This document shows positions 39,300 to 48,652 of a stretch of 64,000 bases of DNA, piece after piece. Numbering within the stretch: the stretch's first letter is position 1; every line of letters starts with the position of its first letter. Source of the DNA: Campylobacter ureolyticus ACS-301-V-Sch3b (lineage in GTDB: Bacteria > Campylobacterota > Campylobacteria > Campylobacterales > Campylobacteraceae). The notes under the pieces were generated by a model. That model did no database searches, was not told where the DNA came from, and was given only the letters and a program-made list of their open reading frames with translations. The DNA lies in assembly GCF_000413435.1 (NCBI RefSeq), contig NZ_KE340326.1, positions 675,216-739,215 on the forward strand. Direction: 5' to 3'. The position numbers and the translations under genes were made by a program.

Positions 39300-40178
39300 T
39301 TAATTCTCTTTTTTCTTAAGTTTTGCTAAAAGTTCTTCAATATCATACTTTGCTCTATGGCTTTCACTCATTAGATGAATGATCACATCGCCTAAGTCTA
39401 TTACGCTCCATTCATCACTTGCTTCAACGCCTAAAAACTCTTCACCCAAAGGCTTTAAAGCTGCGTCTAAATCATCAGTTAAAGATAGTCCATGTTTTCC
39501 TGTAAGAGTTGTAGCAATTACTACATATTTGGCGATATAGTCCTCATTTCTCATATCGATTATTTCGACATTTTCAGCCTTTTTATCCTCTAAGACTTTT
39601 TTAATAATTTCAAGTTTTTTTTCCATTTTTTTATCCTTATAAAATTTCATAACTTCATTTTTTATAGAATTTGGTATGAAGTCTTTGTTTAAATTTTGTC
39701 TAAATTCTGTAGATGAAATATTAACATTAATGTCTAACTTTTTCAAGGGTAAAATTTGTTTTAAGTTTTTTATTTCATCTTCATTTCTTGAAGCCACTAT
39801 AAATTCTACCAAATTACACAACTCATCAAATTTATGCCACTTATTTAAATCCTTTAAATTATCTTCGCCAATAATTAAATAAAATTTATCAATTTCAAAT
39901 TTAGAATATAAAAATTTAACACTTTGTATCGTGGAAACTGGATGATTTTGTAAAATTTCATAATCACTTATTAAAACATTATCTAAATTTTGCCAAAGTT
40001 TTTTACACCAATTAAGCCTTAAATTTGGTGGGGCAAAAAAACCATTTTTAAATGGATTTATAAAAGTTGGCATTACGATAAGTTTGTCTAAATTTAGAAC
40101 TTTTAAAGCTTTTTTTACAATTTTATCATGTCCTAAATGTGGGGGATCAAAGCTCCCACCAAAAAGTGCTATTTTCAT
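39300..40178 (-). CDS. nadD: NadD-RsfS fusion: nicotinate-nucleotide adenylyltransferase / ribosome silencing factor
   Basis: 292 residues in one frame. Residues 1 to about 180 are NadD (GGSFDPPHLGH at 7-17, LIIGEDNL, and ISSTEFRQNL of the C-terminal nucleotide motif), making deamido-NAD+. From Met184 the sequence is a complete RsfS (about 109 aa: NEDYIAKYVVIATTLTGKHG, EWSVIDLGDVIIHLM), which binds L14 and blocks subunit joining in starvation. The join FYKDKK-MEKK has no stop, yet an AAGGAT ribosome site sits just before Met184, so free RsfS may also be made. In C. jejuni the two are adjacent separate genes, likewise divergent from gapA. Confidence 0.92.
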   Translation of the reverse strand: MKIALFGGSFDPPHLGHDKIVKKALKVLNLDKLIVMPTFINPFKNGFFAPPNLRLNWCKKLWQNLDNVLISDYEILQNHPVSTIQSVKFLYSKFEIDKFYLIIGEDNLKDLNKWHKFDELCNLVEFIVASRNEDEIKNLKQILPLKKLDINVNISSTEFRQNLNKDFIPNSIKNEVMKFYKDKKMEKKLEIIKKVLEDKKAENVEIIDMRNEDYIAKYVVIATTLTGKHGLSLTDDLDAALKPLGEEFLGVEASDEWSVIDLGDVIIHLMSESHRAKYDIEELLAKLKKKEN

Positions 40179-40219
40179 TTTAATTAGTTTTAACCTTAAA
40201 TTGAGTAAAATAAGCTTTG

Positions 40220-40225
40220 ATTATA
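40220..40225 (-). promoter_or_regulatory. extended -10 for nadD-rsfS and possibly the dynamin-like operon
   Basis: TGGTATAAT on the minus strand (hexamer 40220-40225), 42 nt before the nadD ATG. No terminator is evident in the 35 nt between rsfS and the first dynamin-like gene, so transcription may continue into the array. Confidence 0.55.
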
Positions 40226-40244
40226 CCAAATAAAAGGAAAATAT

Positions 40245-41249
40245 ATGGCACTTAAATTTGCAATAAACGGTTTTGGACGCATCGGAAGATGTGCTGCTAG
40301 AATTTTATTAAACAGACCTGATGCTGAACTTGTTGCGATAAATGATACAGCTAAAAGAGATATTACAAGATATTTATTAGAACATGATTCAGTTCATGGT
40401 AAATTTAACAAAAAAGTTGAAGTAATAAATGATGATTATATCGCTGTTGATGGTAAAAAAATAAGGGTTTTTTCAACACGCGATCCAAATGAATTAGAAT
40501 TTAAAGATTTTGGCGCAGAAGTTGTGCTTGAATGTACAGGAGCTTTTCTAACAACTCAAAGTTGTGAAGTTTATATTAAAAACGGGCTTGATTTAGTTGT
40601 GATGAGTGCCCCTGCTAAAGATGATACGCCAACTTTTGTAATGGGCGTAAATAATGAAAACTATAAAGGCGAAAAAATCATTTCAAATGCAAGTTGTACA
40701 ACAAACTGTCTTGGACCTATTGCAAAAGTACTTGATGCTGAGTTCGGTATACAAAAGGGACTTATGAATACAACTCACGCTTATACAAGTAGTCAAAACT
40801 TGCTTGATGTAAAAAGCAAAGATTATAGAAGAAGTAGAGCAGGAGCTATTAATATCATTCCAACAACCACAGGCGCTGCAAAAGCTATAAGTTTAGTGTT
40901 GCCAAACTTAAAAGATAAAATGCACGGACTTAGTCTTAGAGTTCCAGTGCCAAATGTCTCAATGCTTGATTTAACTGTTTTACTTGAAAAAAATACTACT
41001 GCTGACGAGGTAAATGCAAAATTTAAAGAGTATGCAAACTCTTCAATGAAGGGAATTTTAAGCGTCGATGAAGATTATTGTGTTTCAAGTGATTTTATAG
41101 GAAGTAGCTTTTCAAGTATTGTTGCAGCTGATATGACACAAGTTGTAGATAAAAATATGCTTAAAGTTTTGAGTTGGTATGATAATGAATGGGGTTATTC
41201 AAACAGACTTATTGACTTGGCTATTTATGCAAAAAACAAGATGAAATAA
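40245..41249 (+). CDS. gap: glyceraldehyde-3-phosphate dehydrogenase
   Basis: 334 residues, class I GAPDH. N-terminal Rossmann motif INGFGRIGR (8-16), the catalytic Cys151 in [11 protein letters not shown], the His-containing [10 protein letters not shown] and the C-terminal [11 protein letters not shown]. Interconverts GAP and 1,3-bisphosphoglycerate; in Campylobacter mainly gluconeogenic because phosphofructokinase is absent in most species. Heads a gap-pgk-tpiA-fabI operon divergent from nadD, the same arrangement as in C. jejuni. Confidence 0.97.
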   Translation: MALKFAINGFGRIGRCAARILLNRPDAELVAINDTAKRDITRYLLEHDSVHGKFNKKVEVINDDYIAVDGKKIRVFSTRDPNELEFKDFGAEVVLECTGAFLTTQSCEVYIKNGLDLVVMSAPAKDDTPTFVMGVNNENYKGEKIISNASCTTNCLGPIAKVLDAEFGIQKGLMNTTHAYTSSQNLLDVKSKDYRRSRAGAINIIPTTTGAAKAISLVLPNLKDKMHGLSLRVPVPNVSMLDLTVLLEKNTTADEVNAKFKEYANSSMKGILSVDEDYCVSSDFIGSSFSSIVAADMTQVVDKNMLKVLSWYDNEWGYSNRLIDLAIYAKNKMK

Positions 41250-41259
41250 AAGGGCTAAA

Positions 41260-42471
41260 ATGAGTGAAAATTTACTGTTTATAAAAGATGTTAAGTTTGA
41301 AAAAGGTAAAAAAGTTTTTATAAGATGCGATTTTAATGTGCCAATGGATGAGTATCAAAATATAACTGATGACAGAAGGATTAGATCAGCGCTTTCTACT
41401 ATAAAGTACTGCTTAGATGAAGGTATGGCAGTTATTTTAGCTAGTCACTTGGGTCGTCCAAAAAATGGTTTTGAGGAGAAATTTAGTCTAAGTCCAGTTG
41501 CAAAAAGACTAAGCAGACTTTTAAAAAAAGATGTAAAATTTGTAAATGATATAACAGGCGAAAATGCTCAAAATGCAGTAAATGAACTGGGCGAAAATGA
41601 AATTTTACTTTTAGATAATTTGAGATTTGAAAAAGGTGAAACTAAAAATGATGATGAGTTTGCCAAAAAATTGGCTGGATTTGCCGATTTTTATATAAAT
41701 GATGCTTTTGGCGTTTGTCATAGGGCTCATGCATCAGTTCATGCAATAACTAAGTTTTTTGATGAAAATCATAAAGCAGCTGGCTTTTTGCTACAAAAAG
41801 AGATAAATTTTGCTCAAAATTTGATTAAACATCCTGCTCGTCCTTTTGTTGCGATAGTTGGAGGGAGCAAAGTTAGTGGGAAGCTTCAAGCTTTAAAAAA
41901 TCTTCTTCCAAAAGTTGATAAGCTGATAATTGGTGGAGGAATGGCATTTACATTTTTAAAATCAATTGGTTTTGAAATAGGAAATTCACTTTTAGAAGAA
42001 GAGCTTTTAGAAGATGCAAAGAAAATTCTAGACAGTGCAAAAGAGCTTGGAGTTAAAATTTATCTTCCAGTTGATGCCATTGTAGCGCCTTATTTTTCAG
42101 CAGATAGTGTTATGAAGTATGTTACAACTCAAGAAATTCCAAAAGATTGGATGGGTTTAGATATCGGACCTGCTACGGTTACTTTATTTAAAGAAGCAAT
42201 TGAAGATGCAGGAACTATATGGTGGAATGGGCCAATGGGTGTTTTTGAAATGGATAAATTTGCAAGAGGAAGCTTAAGGATAAGCCACGCAGTTGCTGAA
42301 AGTAATGCAACTACAGTAGTTGGAGGTGGCGATACGGCTGATGTTGTAGCAAGAGCAGGCGATCAAGATGAAATAACATTTATCTCAACAGGCGGTGGAG
42401 CAAGTTTGGAGTTAATCGAAGGAAAAGAACTTCCCGGAGTTAAGGTTTTATTAAGAAAGGAAGATTTGTGA
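41260..42471 (+). CDS. pgk: phosphoglycerate kinase
   Basis: 403 residues, full length. Begins with the PGK signature [14 protein letters not shown] (about 18-31); other blocks are [17 protein letters not shown], the [13 protein letters not shown] segment, [10 protein letters not shown] and the C-terminal nucleotide loop GGGDTADVV, with [14 protein letters not shown]. Reversible transfer between 1,3-bisphosphoglycerate and ADP. AAAAGGG lies shortly before ATG. Eleven nt after gap and overlapping tpiA by 4 nt. Glycerate kinase (10.4 kb) could feed this gluconeogenic route. Confidence 0.97.
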   Translation: MSENLLFIKDVKFEKGKKVFIRCDFNVPMDEYQNITDDRRIRSALSTIKYCLDEGMAVILASHLGRPKNGFEEKFSLSPVAKRLSRLLKKDVKFVNDITGENAQNAVNELGENEILLLDNLRFEKGETKNDDEFAKKLAGFADFYINDAFGVCHRAHASVHAITKFFDENHKAAGFLLQKEINFAQNLIKHPARPFVAIVGGSKVSGKLQALKNLLPKVDKLIIGGGMAFTFLKSIGFEIGNSLLEEELLEDAKKILDSAKELGVKIYLPVDAIVAPYFSADSVMKYVTTQEIPKDWMGLDIGPATVTLFKEAIEDAGTIWWNGPMGVFEMDKFARGSLRISHAVAESNATTVVGGGDTADVVARAGDQDEITFISTGGGASLELIEGKELPGVKVLLRKEDL

Positions 42472-43166
42472 TATTTGCTGCAAATTTAAAGTGCAATCAC
42501 ACAAGAAGTAGCTTTTTAGAATATGCAAGCGTTTTAAATAACTTTTTAAAAAATCGCAAAAGCTGTGAAAATAGTGATGAAATTTTTGTTTTTCCTACAA
42601 GTTCAGCATTTTTAGAGGGCGACTTTGTTTTTAACCAAGGTGCTCAAAATTTTTATCCTGTAAAAAATGGAAGCTTTACAGGTGAAATTGGAAGTGAGAT
42701 TTTAGATGAGTTTGGCATAAAAACAGTTTTGATAGGACATAGCGAAAGAAGAGCTTTAGGTGAAAGTAATGAATTTTTAAAAGCTAAATTTGAGTTTGCT
42801 AAAAAAAATGGATATAAAATAATTTTTTGCATTGGTGAAAGTGATATAACCTATATGAATGCTTCAACTAAAAGATTTTTAAAATCACAGCTTGAAGGAC
42901 TTGATTTAGAGTATGAAAATTTAAACCTAGCTTACGAACCGATTTGGGCTATAGGAACTGGAAGAAGTGCAAAAATAAGCGAGATAAGTGAGGTTTTAGA
43001 TTTTTTAAGAACTTTTACAGATGCTCCACTTCTTTATGGTGGAAGTGTAAATTTAAGTAATATTAGTGAAATTTTAAGCGTTAAAAACTGCGATGGTGTT
43101 TTAGTTGGAAGTGCAAGCTTAGATGTAAATAATTTTATAAATTTAATAAATTACAAAAAAGGATAA
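42468..43166 (+). CDS. tpiA: triosephosphate isomerase
   Basis: 232 residues, slightly short of the usual 250 as in other Campylobacter. TIM-barrel enzyme with AANLKCNHT (catalytic-site Lys), VLIGHSERR (catalytic His) and [12 protein letters not shown] (catalytic Glu), plus LYGGSVN and [10 protein letters not shown] for phosphate binding. Start GTG at 42468 sits in GTGATATTT and overlaps the pgk stop (TGA), giving coupling. Confidence 0.96.
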   Translation: MIFAANLKCNHTRSSFLEYASVLNNFLKNRKSCENSDEIFVFPTSSAFLEGDFVFNQGAQNFYPVKNGSFTGEIGSEILDEFGIKTVLIGHSERRALGESNEFLKAKFEFAKKNGYKIIFCIGESDITYMNASTKRFLKSQLEGLDLEYENLNLAYEPIWAIGTGRSAKISEISEVLDFLRTFTDAPLLYGGSVNLSNISEILSVKNCDGVLVGSASLDVNNFINLINYKKG

Positions 43167-43991
<825 letters not shown>

Positions 43992-44000
43992 GGATATTTT

Positions 44001-44855
44001 ATGAAAGAAAGCTTATGTGTATTTGACTGTGAGACAATTCCTTGTGTTGAAAGTCTTAAAAAAGCTTTTCCAAGCGAGTATGAAAGCATTTTAAAAAACT
44101 ATGAAAATAATGCGGATGAAAATAAGATAAATTATGAGTTTTCAAATCTTATACAAAATTTGCGTCTTGAAAAAACAGGAAGTAGTTTTTTGCCAGTAAA
44201 TTTTCATAAAATTGTTGCAATTAGTGTTGTTTTTGCCGATGAATACGGAAATTTTGTAAGAGTTGCACAAATTCCAGGAAATGAAAAAGAGATGATTAAA
44301 AATTTCTTTATGATAATGGAAAAAAATATGCGACTAATTAGCTTTAATGGGCGTGGGTTTGACTTACCGATGATGATGATAAGAGCAATGCGTTATAATT
44401 TAAGCATTCCAGCTTATTTTGAGATTGAAAATAAAGAATTAAATAAAAGCAAATGGGATGGGAATTATAAAAGCAGATATGATGGCAAATTTCATCTTGA
44501 TTTAATGGACCATATAAGCGAATTTGGCTCAGTTAGAGGACTAAATTTAAACTCGCTTTGCCTTAGTTTAAATTTACCTGGTAAATTTGACACTCACGGC
44601 GATGAAGTTATGGAGCTTTTTTATAACGATGAGCTTGAAAAAATTCAAATTTATTGCCAAAGTGATGTTTTAAATACATATTTGCTTTTTTTAAAATATG
44701 AGCTTTTAAAAGGAAATATAAATTTAGAAGATTATGCAAGTTCTATCTTAGAAACAAAAGAATATTTAAGCTCTGAAAAACAAGGCATTAACTACACGCC
44801 TGTTTTTACAAAATGCATTGATGAAGAGATAAAAAGGTGCGAAAGTGAAATTTAA
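44001..44855 (+). CDS. PolB-like 3'-5' exonuclease domain protein
   Basis: 284 residues. A DEDD-type exonuclease fold related to the proofreading domain of DNA polymerase B: motif I FDCETIP (about 8-14), motif II RLISFNGRGFDLPMMMIRAM (about 113-132) and motif III with YCQSDVLNTYLLFLKY (about 218-233). No polymerase domain. Probably a cytosolic nuclease in DNA repair or RNA processing; substrate unknown. It overlaps the exported DNA ligase gene by 11 nt, a pairing of nuclease and ligase that may or may not be functional, since the ligase appears to leave the cytosol. Confidence 0.85.
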   Translation: MKESLCVFDCETIPCVESLKKAFPSEYESILKNYENNADENKINYEFSNLIQNLRLEKTGSSFLPVNFHKIVAISVVFADEYGNFVRVAQIPGNEKEMIKNFFMIMEKNMRLISFNGRGFDLPMMMIRAMRYNLSIPAYFEIENKELNKSKWDGNYKSRYDGKFHLDLMDHISEFGSVRGLNLNSLCLSLNLPGKFDTHGDEVMELFYNDELEKIQIYCQSDVLNTYLLFLKYELLKGNINLEDYASSILETKEYLSSEKQGINYTPVFTKCIDEEIKRCESEI

Positions 44856-45645
44856 ATGGCTTTTGGTCTGCTTAATCTTTGCAAATTTAAATGCTGTGAT
44901 GCTTTTAAGCGAGTATAAGGACGAGAATTTAAGCGGCTGGTTTATGAGTGAAAAACTTGATGGCGTTCGTGCCACATGGGATGGTAAAAATTTAATTTCA
45001 AGAAAAGGAAATAAATTTGCCGCTCCTAAGTTTTTTACAAAGGATTTTCCTAAAACCAAGCTTGATGGAGAGCTTTATACAAAAAGAGATGATTTTGAAA
45101 ACATTGCTTCAATTACTTCAAAACTAACTCCAAGCGATGAGTGGAAAGAGCTTAAATTTTATATTTTTGATATGCCTGAATATAGAGAAAATTTCAGCAT
45201 AAAATATGAAAAAATGAAAGAAATTTCTAAAAATTCTAAATTTATTGAGGTGATTTCACAAACTAGAGTTAAAAACAATGATGAAGTTTTTAAGTTTTTA
45301 GATGAGGTTGTTGCTGGTGGTGGAGAGGGCGTTGTTGTGCGTGATCCAAATTTGATTTATGAAAACAAAAGAAGCACTAAAATTTTAAAAATTAAAAAAT
45401 TTAAAGATGCAGAGTGTGAAGTGGTAAAAATAAATCCTGGAAAAGGCAAATTTGAAGGATTAATGGGTTCGATTGATTGCAAAATGCCAAATTCAAAAGT
45501 TTTTAAAATTGGAAGTGGCTTTAAAGAAAGTGATCGAAAAAATCCACCAAAAATAGGGCAAATTATTACTTATAAATACCAAAATTTAACTACAAATGAA
45601 GTGCCAAGATTTCCAGTATTTTTAAGAATCAGAGATGAAATTTAA
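44845..45645 (+). CDS. exported ATP-dependent DNA ligase
   Basis: 266 residues from GTG 44845. N-terminal signal peptide (about 1-18, KFKWLLVCLIFANLNA), then a minimal ATP-type ligase: adenylation motif EKLDGVR (Lys37), DGELY (motif III region), GGGEGVVVRDP (motif IV) and KILKIKKFKDAEC (motif V), with a small OB domain at the end. It has no extra DNA-binding domain. Similar periplasmic ligases occur in Haemophilus, Neisseria and C. jejuni, where they are suspected to repair DNA taken up by competence. Main replication ligase would be the NAD type, not in this window. Confidence 0.9.
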   Translation: MKFKWLLVCLIFANLNAVMLLSEYKDENLSGWFMSEKLDGVRATWDGKNLISRKGNKFAAPKFFTKDFPKTKLDGELYTKRDDFENIASITSKLTPSDEWKELKFYIFDMPEYRENFSIKYEKMKEISKNSKFIEVISQTRVKNNDEVFKFLDEVVAGGGEGVVVRDPNLIYENKRSTKILKIKKFKDAECEVVKINPGKGKFEGLMGSIDCKMPNSKVFKIGSGFKESDRKNPPKIGQIITYKYQNLTTNEVPRFPVFLRIRDEI

Positions 45646-45679
45646 CAAATTTAATGTAAAATAACAAAAAGGATAAAAA

Positions 45680-46693
45680 ATGAAAATTCTAATTACCGGT
45701 GGTGCTGGATATATCGGCTCACATGTTACAAAACAGCTAATTGAAAGCAAAAATTATGAAATAGTTGTAATAGATAATTTTTGCAAGGGGTCGAATTTAG
45801 CTATACAGACTTTAAAAGATGTTGCGAAAAAAAATGAGGTAAAATTTGAGTTTATAAATTTAAGCCTAGAAAATATAAATGAGCTTGAAGATGTTTTTAA
45901 AGAGCATAAATTTGAAGCTATTATTCACTTTGCGGCATTTATAGAGGTTTTTGAAAGTACTCAAAAGCCACTTAAATACTACCGAAATAACTCAGCAAAT
46001 GCTTTAAATTTAATAACTTTATGTGCTAAATATAATGTTAATAAATTTATTTTTAGCTCAACAGCTGCTGTTTATGGAGAGCCTAAAGACGGAATAGTAA
46101 AAGAGGTAACTCCTTTGAATCCAATAAATCCTTATGGTAGAAGCAAGATCGTTACAGAGTGGATTTTAAAAGACTATGCGTTGTCAAATCCAAATTTTAA
46201 ATATGGAATTTTAAGATATTTTAATGTTGCAGGTGCAAGCAATGATGGACTTTTAGGGCAAAATTATCCAAACGCAACACATCTAATAAAAGTAGCAACC
46301 CAAACAATACTCGGAAAAAGAGAAAAAATGAGTATTTTTGGTGAGGATTATGAAACAGAGGATGGAAGTTGCATAAGAGACTATATTCATATCGAAGATT
46401 TAGCTGCTGCACATTTATCGGTTTTAAAATACCTAAATGATGGTGGAAAAAGTGAGATTTTTAATGTTGGATATGGCAAAGGATATAGCGTAAAAGAAGT
46501 TGTTAAAAAAGCCAAAGAAGTTAGTGGGGTTGACTTTAAAGCTGAAGTTAGTGGAAGAAGAGATGGCGATCCTGCAAGACTTGTGGCGGATTCAACAAAG
46601 CTTAGAAGCTTAACAAACTGGAAACCAAAAAATGATGATTTAGGCTTAATTATAAGCTCAGCTTTAAAGTGGGAAAAGAAAATAAAAGGCTAA
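45680..46693 (+). CDS. galE: UDP-glucose/UDP-GlcNAc 4-epimerase
   Basis: 337 residues, SDR-extended family. Rossmann motif ITGGAGYIGSH (about 4-14), active-site Ser in FSSTAAVYGEP and the YxxxK motif YGRSKIVTEW (about 149-158), then LRYFNVAGA. Interconverts UDP-Glc/UDP-Gal and, in C. jejuni, where it is called Gne, UDP-GlcNAc/UDP-GalNAc, giving GalNAc for N-glycan and lipooligosaccharide. Its place at the head of the pgl locus matches C. jejuni, so Gne activity is likely. AAGGAT lies before the ATG. Confidence 0.93.
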   Translation: MKILITGGAGYIGSHVTKQLIESKNYEIVVIDNFCKGSNLAIQTLKDVAKKNEVKFEFINLSLENINELEDVFKEHKFEAIIHFAAFIEVFESTQKPLKYYRNNSANALNLITLCAKYNVNKFIFSSTAAVYGEPKDGIVKEVTPLNPINPYGRSKIVTEWILKDYALSNPNFKYGILRYFNVAGASNDGLLGQNYPNATHLIKVATQTILGKREKMSIFGEDYETEDGSCIRDYIHIEDLAAAHLSVLKYLNDGGKSEIFNVGYGKGYSVKEVVKKAKEVSGVDFKAEVSGRRDGDPARLVADSTKLRSLTNWKPKNDDLGLIISSALKWEKKIKG

Positions 46694-46697
46694 AAAA

Positions 46698-47138
46698 ATG
46701 AGATTTATTTTAGGATTTTTAATCATGACAAGTACAATATTTGGTTTTGATACTAGCATTTTTCCAAAGACTGAAAATGGAGAAAAGCAAGTTATTTTAA
46801 CACTTAAGTCTTTAGAAAATGAAGATGAGTATTTAGTAAAAGTGTTTTTTGGAAAAGAGATGATGTTAGATTGCAACGCTCACTCTTTTATGGGGCTTAA
46901 TTTAGAAAAAAAAATACTTCAAGGCTATGGATATGAGTATTTTAAACTTAGTGGAAGTGATGAGATAGCCTCAACTATGATGCTTTGCAGCGAGCCAAAA
47001 AAGCTTAGTTTTTTAAGCTTTGATCCAAATTTGATAGTTCGTTATAACTCAAATTATCCACTTGTATTTTATGTGCCGATAGATTTTAGTGTAAAATATG
47101 AAGTATTTAAAAAAGTAGAAAGTAAAATACTTAATTAA
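46698..47138 (+). CDS. eco: ecotin-family serine protease inhibitor
   Basis: 146 residues with signal peptide (about 1-17). The mature part aligns with E. coli ecotin: EYLVKVFFGKEMMLDCNAH (first Cys59), the reactive loop IASTMMLCSEP (91-100; P1 Met95 as in E. coli STMMACP, Cys97 for the loop disulfide), and VRYNSNYPLVFYVP with VKYEVFK near the end. Ecotin is a periplasmic dimer that blocks trypsin-fold proteases such as neutrophil elastase. Four nt after galE and 17 nt before wzx, so it is embedded in the glycan operon, which is unexpected. Confidence 0.9.
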   Translation: MRFILGFLIMTSTIFGFDTSIFPKTENGEKQVILTLKSLENEDEYLVKVFFGKEMMLDCNAHSFMGLNLEKKILQGYGYEYFKLSGSDEIASTMMLCSEPKKLSFLSFDPNLIVRYNSNYPLVFYVPIDFSVKYEVFKKVESKILN

Positions 47139-47155
47139 TTCTAGGTGATTAAAAA

Positions 47156-48652
47156 TTGCAAAGAAAACAAGGTGCTATTTTAACGTATATAAATATTTTT
47201 ATAAGCACCGTTGTGATGATTTTTTACACACCTTTTGTTATTAAAATGCTTGGGCAAAGCGAATTTGGACTTTATTCGCTTGCTTTAAGCATAATGGGTT
47301 ACATTGCTATATTTGATTTTGGTTTAGGAAATGCGATTATTGTTTTTACTTCTAAATTTTTGATAAAAAACCAAACAAATAAGCAAAAAATACTATATTC
47401 AACTGTTTTTAGTTTTTATATTTTTATGAGTTTTTTAGTTGTTGTTTTTGGTGTTGTTTTTTTGAATAATATTGATATTATTTTTAAAAATTCCTTTGAT
47501 GCTTATGAGATAAAAACTTTAAAAAATATCATTTTACTTCTTATATTTAATATGGCTTTTTTACTTCCTTGCAGCATTTTTTCATCTATATTAAATGCTT
47601 ATGAAAAATTTATATTTATGAAAAAAATGGGAATTTTAAGATCGCTATTAACACCTGTTATCATTGCTTTTGTGCTATTTGCTGGTTTTAAATCAACACA
47701 AATAATAATCTCAATAACAATTTTAAATATATTATATACTTTTTTTATAATACTTTATTATAGAAAAAATATTGGTATAAAAATAGATATTTTTAATTTT
47801 AAATTCAAAGCTTTAAAAATAATTTTGAGCTATTCTGTTTTTGTTTTTATTGCAGCTATTGTTGATCAGATTAATTGGAATTTTGGACAGCTTATAGTAG
47901 GGTCTGCTCTTGGTGCCAAAGAAGTTGGTATTTTTGCCATATCTATACTTTTTAATGGTATGTTTATAATGCTTTCAACTGCAATTAGCAGTGTTTTTTT
48001 ACCAAAAATTTCTCAAATGGTTTCAAGTGGCGTAAGCAATGACATTTTAACTGATGAGATGATAAAGATAGGAAGACTTCAAGGGTATATTATTTTTTGT
48101 ATGCTTTTTGGATTTATTTTATTTGGTAAAAAATTTATTGAAATTTGGGCTGGTAAAGAGTATCAAGATGCCTATTATTTAACCGTTATTATAATGATTC
48201 CTCTTGCTATTCCTCTTGTGCAGAATTTAGGTATTAGTATTTTACAAGCTAAAAATAAGTATGCATTTAGATCTTTATCTGCTTTAGTAGGTGCTATTTT
48301 AAGCATTATCTCTTCTATTTATTTTGTAAAAATATATGGTTATTATGGTGTTGCTTTTAGTATTTGTATGTCTTTTTTAATGGTAAATGGAGTTATTGTT
48401 AATTGGTATTATAAAAAAATTGGTCTAAATATTTTTAAATTTTGGAAAAATATATTTTATAATTTTTTTCCACAGCTCGTTTTATTTATTTTATTTAATC
48501 TATTTTTTAAATTTATGGATGAAAAGTTATTTTTCATAAGTATGATATTTTTTATTATTTTATACACTTTAATAAGTTATTTTATATCTATGAATGAATA
48601 TGAAAAAAGTCTAATAAGGTCTTTAGTTGTAAAAAATAAAGGCAATATATGA
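47156..48652 (+). CDS. wzx: Wzx-type oligosaccharide flippase
   Basis: 498 residues from TTG 47156, with AGGTGAT upstream. About 12-14 membrane helices of the polysaccharide transporter (PST/MVF) type: YTPFVIKMLGQSEFGLYSLA near the start, FDFGLGNAI, and GSALGAKEVGIFAISILF near 240. Moves lipid-linked glycans across the inner membrane. There is no ATP-binding domain, so this is not the ABC flippase PglK that occupies this area in C. jejuni. It probably flips the N-glycan made by this locus, or a second glycan. Confidence 0.88.
   Translation: MQRKQGAILTYINIFISTVVMIFYTPFVIKMLGQSEFGLYSLALSIMGYIAIFDFGLGNAIIVFTSKFLIKNQTNKQKILYSTVFSFYIFMSFLVVVFGVVFLNNIDIIFKNSFDAYEIKTLKNIILLLIFNMAFLLPCSIFSSILNAYEKFIFMKKMGILRSLLTPVIIAFVLFAGFKSTQIIISITILNILYTFFIILYYRKNIGIKIDIFNFKFKALKIILSYSVFVFIAAIVDQINWNFGQLIVGSALGAKEVGIFAISILFNGMFIMLSTAISSVFLPKISQMVSSGVSNDILTDEMIKIGRLQGYIIFCMLFGFILFGKKFIEIWAGKEYQDAYYLTVIIMIPLAIPLVQNLGISILQAKNKYAFRSLSALVGAILSIISSIYFVKIYGYYGVAFSICMSFLMVNGVIVNWYYKKIGLNIFKFWKNIFYNFFPQLVLFILFNLFFKFMDEKLFFISMIFFIILYTLISYFISMNEYEKSLIRSLVVKNKGNI

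Noticed and set aside
47156..48652. PglK, expected in this position of a pgl locus.
   Set aside because: No Walker A, signature or Walker B motif; the whole protein is membrane helices of the Wzx/PST kind.
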